Below are positions 1-5,268 of a stretch of DNA of 21,149 bases, in pieces. This stretch comes from Candidatus Methylomirabilota bacterium. Lineage in GTDB: Bacteria > Methylomirabilota > Methylomirabilia > Methylomirabilales > Methylomirabilaceae. Position 1 is the stretch's first letter; the number at the start of each line of letters is the position of its first letter. Under the pieces are notes generated by a model, which did no database searches, had not been told where the DNA came from, and saw nothing but the letters and a program-made list of their open reading frames with translations. Both the position numbers and the translations under genes were made by a program. The stretch covers positions 1 to 21,149 of the forward strand of contig JAGWRQ010000010.1 of the NCBI GenBank assembly GCA_028869615.1, read 5' to 3'.

Positions 1-288
1 GTGCACAGGCACGACTGACCGAACAGCAGGTGGCGTGATCTCATGACCGGGAGCTGGCTTCGCATAGTTCAACTAATTTTGGGATTGACTCGCTGGTAGT
101 ATGGGCATGTAGTAATGAACACCAGACGTTCATGAATAATGCAGGTTAAGCCGGCTGGAGTGGACCGCTGACGTGGCTGCAGCGGACGGTCGTCCACGCG
201 AGTACGCTCGCGCATCCGCCTGCCGCTGACCCGCAGCCCCGTTAGGGCGCGCAAACCGAGAACTTTGTTTTCCTCCGCAAACCCCTTA

Positions 289-317
289 GTGAAAATAGGG
301 GTAGACCCCATTTTCAC
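289..317. repeat. Hairpin GTGAAAAT..GGGGT-aga-CCCC..ATTTTCAC
   Basis: The arms GTGAAAAT and ATTTTCAC, with inner GGGG/CCCC pairs and a single bulged A, form a strong stem with a three-base loop. Similar AAAAT-GGGGT...ACCCC-ATTTT hairpins are scattered between genes in many environmental bacteria. A REP-like element is the likeliest reading, but no second copy was seen in this window. Confidence 0.5.
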
Positions 318-325
318 AAGGTCCC

Positions 326-352
326 ACTTGACACCAAAAGGCATGAGATCAT
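326..352. repeat. 27-bp direct repeat, copy 1 (left of toxin-antitoxin)
   Basis: This copy is identical over 27 bases to 1267-1293. It starts at ACTTGACACC and ends at GAGATCAT. It contains a TTGACA -35-like hexamer at 328-333 and a short palindrome ATGA-ga-TCAT. No good -10 follows it here, unlike copy 2. A 10-base inverted match (TGATCTCATG) lies at 36-45. The two copies bracket the toxin-antitoxin pair. Confidence 0.85.
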
Positions 353-464
353 CGCATGGTTTCGTGAAAGGGGGAAGGTTCGCCTTGGCGCTCCAGCGGT
401 TGGGCGCCCCGGGTAGGAATCTCGTGACGGGCGAGTTGCTACGTGAGGCAAAGAAGGATGAGAC

Positions 465-507
465 TTGACAATTTGTGGGAAAGTGGGTAAATTCCTTTTG
501 CCCACAA
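465..507 (+). promoter_or_regulatory. Toxin-antitoxin promoter with inverted-repeat operator candidate
   Basis: TTGACA at 465-470, a 17-base spacer and TAAATT at 488-493 make a good sigma70-type promoter about 80 bases before the antitoxin start. Inverted arms TTGTGGG (473-479) and CCCACAA (501-507) flank the -10. This is the usual place for an operator bound by an autoregulating antitoxin or toxin-antitoxin complex. The operator role is inferred. Confidence 0.55.
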
Positions 508-570
508 GATAGGATAAGAAATAAGGGTAAGCCTTGATCGAGCGGTGGGAGTGAGGCTAAAGGAGATCAC

Positions 571-909
571 ATGATGATGTCATCCAATGAAGTTTTGTTA
601 GACGAGCATTTCACGCCCGTTGGAAAGGGCGCCTTGGACAGCAAGAAGCGCATCGCCCTCGGTAAGGCTGTCGAAGCCCTGCAAGCCGTAATAGGCGAGG
701 ACGTGGAAAGGCTTCGCTTCAAGATCGCTTGCAACAAGGCGGGCCAGATCCTGCTCTCTCCAGAAGTTACCGTTCCACTTCATGAAGCCTGGCTTTACAA
801 CAACAAGGCCGCACTTGAGAGCGTGCGTCGAGGCTTAGAAGAAGCCGGACGCGGCAAGGCACGTAAGATCGGCTCTTTTGCGAAGCACGCCAACGACAAG
901 ATCGATTAG
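571..909 (+). CDS. Type II antitoxin-like protein
   Basis: This 112-aa soluble protein probably neutralises the toxin encoded immediately downstream. The central part (about residues 46-80) has a short strand, KAGQILLSPEV, followed by helices with EAWLYNNKAALESVRRGLEE. The C-terminus carries the GSFAKHAND tail. This LSPxVxxPxxEAWLyxN...GSFA layout is recalled from antitoxins partnered with RelE/ParE-fold toxins, whose tail wraps the toxin. The start has three consecutive ATGs (571, 574, 577) behind a strong AAAGGAG at 559-565. ATG 574 has the best spacing, so the first residues are uncertain. Only nine bases separate its stop from the toxin start. The pair has its own promoter with an inverted repeat, which suggests autoregulation. 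The first 40 residues have no recognised fold. Confidence 0.75.
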   Translation: MMMSSNEVLLDEHFTPVGKGALDSKKRIALGKAVEALQAVIGEDVERLRFKIACNKAGQILLSPEVTVPLHEAWLYNNKAALESVRRGLEEAGRGKARKIGSFAKHANDKID

Positions 910-918
910 CGGTTAAAC

Positions 919-1218
919 TTGCCTCTATTCACGCTGACATTTACGCCGACCGCAGACAAGCAACTAGAGGCGCTTGAGCGAGACAAAGGCCTTAAGAAAC
1001 GCCTGGAGGCGGTACAAAAGACCCTCGGCCTCATGGACACCGACCTGCGCCATCCGAGTCTCAATACCCACGAATACAAAAGCCTGAAGGGACTGCAGGG
1101 TGAAAAGGTTTTTGCATCCTACGCAGAGAGTAAGACGCCGGCGGCCTACCGGATCTTCTGGCATTACGGGACCAAGCGGGGTGAGATCATCGTTATCGCT
1201 ATCACGCCTCACCCGTGA
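919..1218 (+). CDS. RelE/ParE-superfamily toxin
   Basis: This 99-aa protein has the small alpha/beta toxin layout. An N-terminal strand FTLTFTPTADKQLEALE leads into a lysine-rich helix pair (KGLKKRLEAVQKTLG). Strands follow with YKSLKGLQGEKVF, YRIFWHYG and the final EIIVIAITPHP. The R/Y-rich strand AYRIFWHY and the ITPHP end match what I recall of RelE-like ribosome-dependent mRNA interferases. ParE-type gyrase poisons share the fold, so the target is not decided. The start is TTG, because an in-frame TAG lies at 907-909 and no ATG is close to the N-terminus. With no clear ribosome site, translation is probably coupled to the antitoxin upstream. All expected elements of the fold appear present, so it may be active. 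Confidence 0.78.
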   Translation: MPLFTLTFTPTADKQLEALERDKGLKKRLEAVQKTLGLMDTDLRHPSLNTHEYKSLKGLQGEKVFASYAESKTPAAYRIFWHYGTKRGEIIVIAITPHP

Positions 1219-1266
1219 AGCCATACCATCCCTTACCGGTACCTGTCCATCATCGCTCTACTTTCT

Positions 1267-1293
1267 ACTTGACACCAAAAGGCATGAGATCAT
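1267..1293. repeat. 27-bp direct repeat, copy 2 (right of toxin-antitoxin)
   Basis: This is an exact match to 326-352, offset by 941 bases and lying 48 bases after the toxin stop. Here the repeat is followed by TTATAT and so becomes a usable promoter. Identity ends sharply at both sides. Confidence 0.85.
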
Positions 1294-1298
1294 TATAT
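1269..1298 (+). promoter_or_regulatory. Sigma70-like promoter inside repeat copy 2
   Basis: TTGACA (1269-1274), an 18-base spacer and TTATAT (1293-1298) make a plausible promoter. Transcription would start near 1305, just before the short leader frame at 1314 and the membrane-protein gene at 1367. The ATGA-ga-TCAT palindrome (1284-1293) sits in the spacer and could be an operator. Confidence 0.5.
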
Positions 1299-1313
1299 CG
1301 AGACGAGAATCAC

Positions 1314-1370
1314 ATGGACCTATTCTCGCTGAATGCGCATACTATGCCGGTCAGTATGCTCAGTAGTTGA
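1314..1370 (+). CDS. Possible 18-residue leader peptide with hairpin
   Basis: An ATG-started frame encodes MDLFSLNAHTMPVSMLSS. Its TGA (1368-1370) overlaps the TTG start of the next gene, giving TTGA, an arrangement typical of translational coupling. Inside it, GCATACT (1337-1343) and AGTATGC (1353-1359) form a 7-bp stem with a nine-base loop that could control access to the downstream start. The ribosome site is weak, so this is a candidate only. Confidence 0.25.
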   Translation: MDLFSLNAHTMPVSMLSS

Positions 1371-2158
1371 GCCGACAAGCAGACGAGGGAACCCTGGACT
1401 TTCTGGACTTCCTGAACCGCAACAGCGGTGCCTTCAACGTCATCTTTGCGATGGTCGTTGCTGTGGCTACTGTCTTCTACGCCGTTCTCACGCGTCGTCT
1501 TGTCAGTGAGACGCAGCGTATGCGCCTGGCGCAGACGGAGCCTCTCGTGTCGGTCAGAATCGAGTCTAGTGAAGCGTGGATCAACCTCATCATTCTTGTG
1601 GTCGAAAACGTCGGGCCCGGTCCCGCCTATGACGTCCGCCTTTTCGTGACACCCGACTTCGAGATGCGGCACGGACAGCACCTGTCTGATCTTGGCCTTT
1701 TTCGTCACGGACTTCGCCATCTCGCGCCTCATCAGCGCATATCACTCTTCTTGACCAGCGTCAGCGGGCAGATCGACGAGATCCAAAAGGCCGACAGCCG
1801 ATACCGCTTCGAAGTGCGCGCAACCTACCGTAGCATCCTTGGCACCGTCCACGAGGACTTGTACCCGATCGACTTCCTTCACTTCGTTGGTCTCATCACC
1901 GTTGGCACGCCACCCCTACAAAAGATGTCGAGGGACATCGAGAAGATCCGAGAGAGTATTGGTCGCTTCGAATCCGGATGGCGTAAGCTGGCAGTCGATA
2001 TCTTCACGGCTTCCGACCGCGAACGAGAACGGCGCGATGGGGAATCAGAAGTGGAGGAGCTTCGCAGCGACGAAAGCACCGTAGCTGCGGAGCCACCTGA
2101 GGCACGGGCAGATGTCACAAACAAGAGTGCCCGTGGCGACGACGCGACCGACGAGTAG
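1367..2158 (+). CDS. Single-pass membrane protein of unknown function
   Basis: I do not recognise this 263-aa family. A hydrophobic helix at about residues 22-42 (FNVIFAMVVAVATVFYAVLT) is followed by RR, so the rest most likely faces the cytoplasm. Residues 60-175 look like a beta-rich domain with the motif VVENVGPGPAYDVRLFVTP, a pattern seen in many uncharacterised membrane-anchored proteins. Residues about 185-263 are charged and helical to disordered, rich in R, E and D. The frame is closed by TAG at 1364-1366, so TTG 1367 is the earliest start. The next candidate, ATG 1451, would cut into the membrane helix. There is no clear ribosome site; coupling to the short upstream frame may explain expression. 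It sits beside a toxin-antitoxin pair in accessory DNA, but nothing shows a defence role. Confidence 0.6.
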   Translation: MSRQADEGTLDFLDFLNRNSGAFNVIFAMVVAVATVFYAVLTRRLVSETQRMRLAQTEPLVSVRIESSEAWINLIILVVENVGPGPAYDVRLFVTPDFEMRHGQHLSDLGLFRHGLRHLAPHQRISLFLTSVSGQIDEIQKADSRYRFEVRATYRSILGTVHEDLYPIDFLHFVGLITVGTPPLQKMSRDIEKIRESIGRFESGWRKLAVDIFTASDRERERRDGESEVEELRSDESTVAAEPPEARADVTNKSARGDDATDE

Positions 2159-2170
2159 CTAGCCCGACTA

Positions 2171-2212
2171 TCGGATTCAGCCGCCGTCGCCGAAGCGGCG
2201 CGGCTGATCCGA
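2171..2212. repeat. Stem-loop after the membrane-protein gene
   Basis: TCGGAT-t-CAGCCG-CCG pairs with CGG-CG-CGGCTG-ATCCGA with small bulges, 12 bases after the stop codon. No T-run follows, so it is a poor intrinsic terminator. It may instead be a 3' mRNA-stabilising structure or a REP-like hairpin. Confidence 0.5.
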
Positions 2213-2311
2213 GACGTTCAGCTGGCATAGAAAGAACGTTCTGCATAAAGGGCACTCGACTATTGGCTTGCAGCGGTCAGCCTCTGACACCTCTTTCGCC
2301 GTGGCCGAGTT

Positions 2312-2351
2312 GTCGGGTTACGCTGCGCTAACCCGACCTACGGCCCTTTTC
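2312..2351. repeat. REP-like hairpin GTCGGGTTA...TAACCCGAC
   Basis: Perfect 9-bp arms GTCGGGTTA (2312-2320) and TAACCCGAC (2329-2337) enclose CGCTGCGC. They are followed by CTACGGCCC and a short T-run (2346-2349). This GTCGGGTTAcgctgcgc type of palindrome recurs in intergenic DNA of many Gram-negative genomes. It could double as a terminator before the cupin gene. Confidence 0.6.
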
Positions 2352-2411
2352 TAGGGAATTCTAAGCAGCATCTTTGAGGGCCAGAGGGTTGACATCACAA
2401 AGGAGGGAATC

Positions 2412-2828
2412 ATGAAGCGAACGGGTTTACTGCTTAGCTTGACCTTGACTGTTGGGATCGCGCTGGGGGTGATCGGGACCCAGGTTTTGAATGCGCAACA
2501 GGAGCCGATGAAACGCACGGTGCTGCTCAAGACGCCTCTGACAGGGATTGAAGGAAAGGAGGGTATGCTGGTCCTGGTGGAGTTTGCGCCGGGAGCGGTC
2601 ACCGCATCCCACTATCACTCCGGAGAAGAGCTGATTTACCTCCTTGAAGGGACGGTCAGCATGGAGGTCAAGGGGAAGCTACCCGTCACCTTGAAGTCCG
2701 GCAACACCTTCCATCTGGCGCCCAAGCAGGTGCATCGCGTGAAGAACCTCAGCGCGACAACTCCGGCGAAGGCCTTGACCTTCACCATCGCCGAGAAAGG
2801 CCAGCCAGACGTCGTCCCCGTGAAGTAG
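2412..2828 (+). CDS. Secreted single-domain cupin protein
   Basis: This is a 138-aa cupin with a Sec signal peptide. The N-terminus is MKRTGLLLSLTLTVGIALG with probable cleavage near residue 28 (VLNA-QQ), which places it in the periplasm. Cupin motif 1 is complete: G61-x5-H67-Y-H69-x3-E73-x6-G80. Motif 2 is a variant (G97...P104-K-Q-x-H108-x3-N112). His67, His69, Glu73 and His108 form a full metal-binding set. Cupins of this size include dioxygenases, isomerases and sugar-binding proteins, so the substrate cannot be named. The start has a strong AAGGAGG about five bases upstream. The gene appears to stand alone, between hairpins on both sides. Confidence 0.85.
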   Translation: MKRTGLLLSLTLTVGIALGVIGTQVLNAQQEPMKRTVLLKTPLTGIEGKEGMLVLVEFAPGAVTASHYHSGEELIYLLEGTVSMEVKGKLPVTLKSGNTFHLAPKQVHRVKNLSATTPAKALTFTIAEKGQPDVVPVK

Positions 2829-2857
2829 TCGCATATTGTCCAGAAAGCCCCTATGCG

Positions 2858-2966
2858 GTCATTGCGAGGGAGCGAAGCGACCGAAGCAATCTCACAGTCT
2901 TTGGGATGCGTGGCTGCTGGAAAGAACGGTAAGATTGCCACGCTCCCGTTGGTCGCTCGCAATGAC
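2858..2966. repeat. Interspersed mosaic repeat with GTCATTGCGAG inverted ends
   Basis: The terminal arms GTCATTGCGAG (2858-2868) and CTCGCAATGAC (2956-2966) are exact inverted repeats. A second nested pair GCAATCT (2886-2892) and AGATTGC (2932-2938) lies inside. The left part continues GGAGCGAAGCGA..GAAGCAATCT, a widely scattered bacterial intergenic repeat found in many unrelated genomes. It has no coding capacity and is probably a non-autonomous element that folds into a long hairpin. Confidence 0.75.
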
Positions 2967-3058
2967 GTGGGCGGAGGTTGAATGCCTCGCTTCGCAGACT
3001 TTCATGTCCATGGCGCGTCGCAGGTGTAGGTATTGCTTGGAAGTAATTCGTAAGGAGT

Positions 3059-3135
3059 TGGTGGCGGTGACTGGACTCGAACCAGTGACGCCGCGGATAT
3101 GAGCCGCGTGCTCTGACCGACTGAGCTACACCGCC
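3059..3135 (-). tRNA. tRNA-Met (CAU anticodon)
   Basis: The reverse strand folds as a complete cloverleaf. The acceptor stem is GGCGGTG/CACCGCC and the D arm is GCTC...GAGC. The anticodon stem is CGCGG/CCGCG with loop CTCATAT, giving anticodon CAU. The T arm is ACTGG-TTCGAGT-CCAGT. The 3' CCA is encoded (3059-3061). The fully paired first acceptor position argues against initiator tRNA. Elongator tRNA-Met is the likeliest; tRNA-Ile2, which reads AUA after lysidine modification of CAU, cannot be excluded by eye. Confidence 0.92.
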
Positions 3136-3160
3136 GTGATAGCTTGTGAGCCTTAATGAG

Positions 3161-3189
3161 TATGTACGGTATTGTGCAACGCTTGTCAA
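3161..3189 (-). promoter_or_regulatory. tRNA promoter
   Basis: On the reverse strand TTGACA (3184-3189), a 17-base spacer and TACATA (3161-3166) sit so that transcription would begin about 20 bases before the tRNA. Spacing and position fit a sigma70-type stable-RNA promoter. Confidence 0.55.
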
Positions 3190-3250
3190 GCGGAAGGGGC
3201 CCAGGCTGGACGGTACGGCTTGCCCTACTGGAGCCTTTACGAGATCGGTC

Positions 3251-3559
3251 TCAGAGAAGCTTGGTCATTACCTTGGCATCCCAGTCTTGCGCGAGCTCAC
3301 CCAGTTCCTGGGCCAGTCGTCGCCCTTCTTGGTCCGTTGTCCAGAGCTTCTCCCATGCGTCGAGATCCGCATAGGCGGAAAACTCCCAAAGCGCCAGGTA
3401 CTGAGGGCGATGCCCTACGTAGAGGTCACGGGAGAAAAGACCGACGAGCTTAAATTGTGGGAGGAGCTTTGCGAAGTGGTCGGCAAACCGCTGATACGCT
3501 TCGGCTACCTGCTTCGCTTTAATCCCCGGCTTCTGGTCAAACTCGATCATATAGAACAT
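3251..3559 (-). CDS. Small dimeric alpha/beta-barrel-like protein
   Basis: This 102-aa protein begins MFYMIEFDQKPG, a first beta strand. A long helix follows (AEAYQRFADHFAKLLPQ), then strands KLVGLFSRDLYV and QYLALWEFSAYADLDAW, and a terminal helix. That beta-alpha-beta-beta-alpha order, with an xYLALWEF strand near the middle, is typical of the dimeric alpha/beta-barrel superfamily (NIPSNAP/Dabb/ABM-like). Its members range from monooxygenases to stress proteins, so no reaction can be assigned. The start is ATG 3557-3559, with GGAGGA seven bases upstream. A GTG five codons earlier (3574) overlaps that ribosome site and is rejected. The gene appears monocistronic and lies between the tRNA and the HD-domain gene. 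Confidence 0.65.
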   Translation of the reverse strand: MFYMIEFDQKPGIKAKQVAEAYQRFADHFAKLLPQFKLVGLFSRDLYVGHRPQYLALWEFSAYADLDAWEKLWTTDQEGRRLAQELGELAQDWDAKVMTKLL

Positions 3560-3675
3560 CGCCTGTTCCTCCACGCGGCATCCCTGGCCACGATGTCACA
3601 CATCTCTCTGCCGAACATGACCGGACTTTTTTCGTGCAGCGTAGCTTGCCATGCGCTCGCCAAGATGTCAAACAT
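3547..3675 (-). CDS. Possible 42-residue upstream small protein
   Basis: An ATG frame (start MFDILASAWQATLHEK) is preceded by GGAAGG and ends 13 bases inside the next gene, as a translationally coupled leader might. A TTGACA lies just upstream on the same strand. Nothing in the peptide is recognised, and chance is a fair alternative. Confidence 0.22.
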   Translation of the reverse strand: MFDILASAWQATLHEKSPVMFGREMCDIVARDAAWRNRRCSI

Positions 3676-3784
3676 TTTCCCGGACCTTCCGACAACCCTC
3701 AACCGTTTCTGAACCTGGACCGGTTCACGACTTCACAATCGTCGCGTCCTCCGTTGAACATCTACATGAGCGAAGGCGCCCAGT

Positions 3785-5257
3785 TTAGATGTTGGTCGGA
3801 ACCGATTCGCCAGCGGAGCCGGTCAGCGCCTTCTCGGAGGCCTCGCTGAGGGCCTTGACATGCCGGCGGTCTGTGGTGAAGACCCGGTAGCGGGCCACCT
3901 TGGGCGGGATATCGCGAAATAGCTCCATGAGGGGTCTGGGCGACACCTCGCCTGTGGCCGGATTGTACATGAAGATCTGCTTGCTCCCTTCAGCCAGAGG
4001 GTTGATGGGACGGGGATCGAGCGCGGCCATATCCACCTTGAACTCGATCCCGCTCAAGCGCTTGGGAAGCTGGCGGCGGATGGCGTCCTCCAGATGTGTG
4101 GCGGTCTGAAACTGGACCATTCGCTGGGACTCCTCGATGGTGGAGACAAAATCATAGGCCATCTTCCACTTGACGTTCCGGCCTAACACTTTCCCCCATT
4201 CCGCTCCCAGCGCCCGCTCATGTGGATCCTTCGAGGCAGCCCACTCGCCAACCCGTTCAAGCATGGACCAATCGGTCAGCCTCAGGTATCGATCCAGCGC
4301 TTTATACGGATTATACGGAGCGATCCGCGCCATCGTCTCCTTGAAGATCTCCTGGACGTGCAGGTCGATGGCCCGGGTCGTCCGGTGATGGTAGACGTGC
4401 AGGTAGAGGGCGAACTTCGCGTTCAGGAACCGCATCAGGGCCGATTCCCCGGCCTTGTGCAGGGTCAGCCCCTTCGGCGTAAAAAATGTGTACAGCAGCA
4501 GCCGTTCGATGTCCACCATATCCAGCGAGAAGCCGGTCATATACGCGTCTCGCTGGACATAATCAAGGTTGTCCACGGTATAGACCCCGGAGAAGAGCGG
4601 GCGAAGCGCCAGCAGCCAGTCCGGAAAGCCGGTCGTGGGGCCAGCCTCCGGCTTCTTGATCAGAAAGGCGATCTGTCCGGGGTCAAGCCGCTCATTCGAC
4701 GAAAACGGCCCGCTCGGACTTCGGCGGATCGCTTGGATGATCCGCCCCAGCTTCTTCGTGATGATGGCCATTCCCAGAATCTCGTGGTTCAGTCGCTCGC
4801 CGCCGACGTGGAACTGCCGCAAGAAGTGGTCGTCGAAAAAATGCCCGAAGGGGCCGTGTCCCACGTCGTGGAGCAGTCCGGCGAGCCTCAGCAGCTCTTC
4901 GATGAACGGCTCCGACGGCAGGGTCTCTCTGAATGTTTCCTTCAGGCTGGGATAGAGATGTTTGGCGAACGCGCCGGCCATATGCATGGTCCCCAGGACA
5001 TGCTGAAACCGACTGTGTTCGCCGGAGGGGTAGACCCACCAACTGCTCTGCAGTTGGTGGATGCGGCGCAACCGTTGGACCCAAGGGTTGTCAATGATCT
5101 CCTTCTCGGTCTGCTCTGACCGATCATCCTTCGGCACTGTAAAAACAATATAGCCATGAATCGGATCTGCCAGTAACGCCACTCCTTCGTAGGGTGACGT
5201 GAGTGGCGAGTCCCCACTCCCGGTCGATCGCGGCGCCGTAGCGCGCGGTGTGGCCAT
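3785..5257 (-). CDS. HD-domain phosphohydrolase (SAMHD1/dGTPase-like)
   Basis: This 490-aa cytosolic protein probably hydrolyses nucleotides or related phosphate esters. The metal-binding HD signature is complete: R83-F-Q-H86 (SRFQHVLG), H130-D131 (LLHDVGHGPFGH) and D229 (VDNLDYVQRD). These match, in order, the Arg-His...His-Asp...Asp set of SAMHD1 and bacterial dGTP triphosphohydrolase relatives, including the following DY-x-x-RD. The N-terminal ADPIHGYI segment (30-37) is also typical of this COG1078-type group. Residues 250-490 are mainly helical with no second catalytic domain. ATG 5257 is preceded by GAGGTGA. The gene begins 11 bases after the helicase stop on the same strand, so the two are likely co-transcribed. 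The true substrate is unknown; dNTPs are the default guess for the group. Confidence 0.85.
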   Translation of the reverse strand: MATPRATAPRSTGSGDSPLTSPYEGVALLADPIHGYIVFTVPKDDRSEQTEKEIIDNPWVQRLRRIHQLQSSWWVYPSGEHSRFQHVLGTMHMAGAFAKHLYPSLKETFRETLPSEPFIEELLRLAGLLHDVGHGPFGHFFDDHFLRQFHVGGERLNHEILGMAIITKKLGRIIQAIRRSPSGPFSSNERLDPGQIAFLIKKPEAGPTTGFPDWLLALRPLFSGVYTVDNLDYVQRDAYMTGFSLDMVDIERLLLYTFFTPKGLTLHKAGESALMRFLNAKFALYLHVYHHRTTRAIDLHVQEIFKETMARIAPYNPYKALDRYLRLTDWSMLERVGEWAASKDPHERALGAEWGKVLGRNVKWKMAYDFVSTIEESQRMVQFQTATHLEDAIRRQLPKRLSGIEFKVDMAALDPRPINPLAEGSKQIFMYNPATGEVSPRPLMELFRDIPPKVARYRVFTTDRRHVKALSEASEKALTGSAGESVPTNI

Positions 5258-5268
5258 CGATCACCTCT

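Larger units (their letters stand above)
1..570. other. Leading accessory intergenic region without a convincing gene
   Basis: No frame here has both a convincing ribosome site and protein-like composition; the few open frames are short and look like chance. What it does hold is structure: a hairpin at 289-317, the first copy of a 27-bp direct repeat at 326-352, a small perfect palindrome CGCGAG-tacg-CTCGCG near 195-215, and the promoter of the toxin-antitoxin pair at 465-493. The region looks like scrambled accessory DNA. Confidence 0.5.

Noticed and set aside
67..151. Possible integron attC site: GTTCAAC (67-73) and GTTAAGC (145-151) match the outer core consensus at a suitable distance.
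   Set aside because: The segment between them is not an imperfect palindrome and lacks paired inner core sites; no integron integrase is present. The two 7-mers are degenerate enough to occur by chance.
265..468. A 67-codon frame whose part from ATG 343 (MRSSHGFVKGG...) looks slightly protein-like.
   Set aside because: The ribosome site is one base from the ATG, the first codons lie in the 27-bp repeat, and no family is recognised.
2233..2242. Perfect palindrome AGAACGTTCT as a LexA-type box.
   Set aside because: The arms lack the four-base gap of GAAC-N4-GTTC boxes and it is not placed at a promoter I can support.
4220..5119. A 299-codon open frame on the plus strand opposite the HD protein.
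   Set aside because: It is a shadow of the HD-domain gene, whose reverse-strand frame has the complete catalytic signature.
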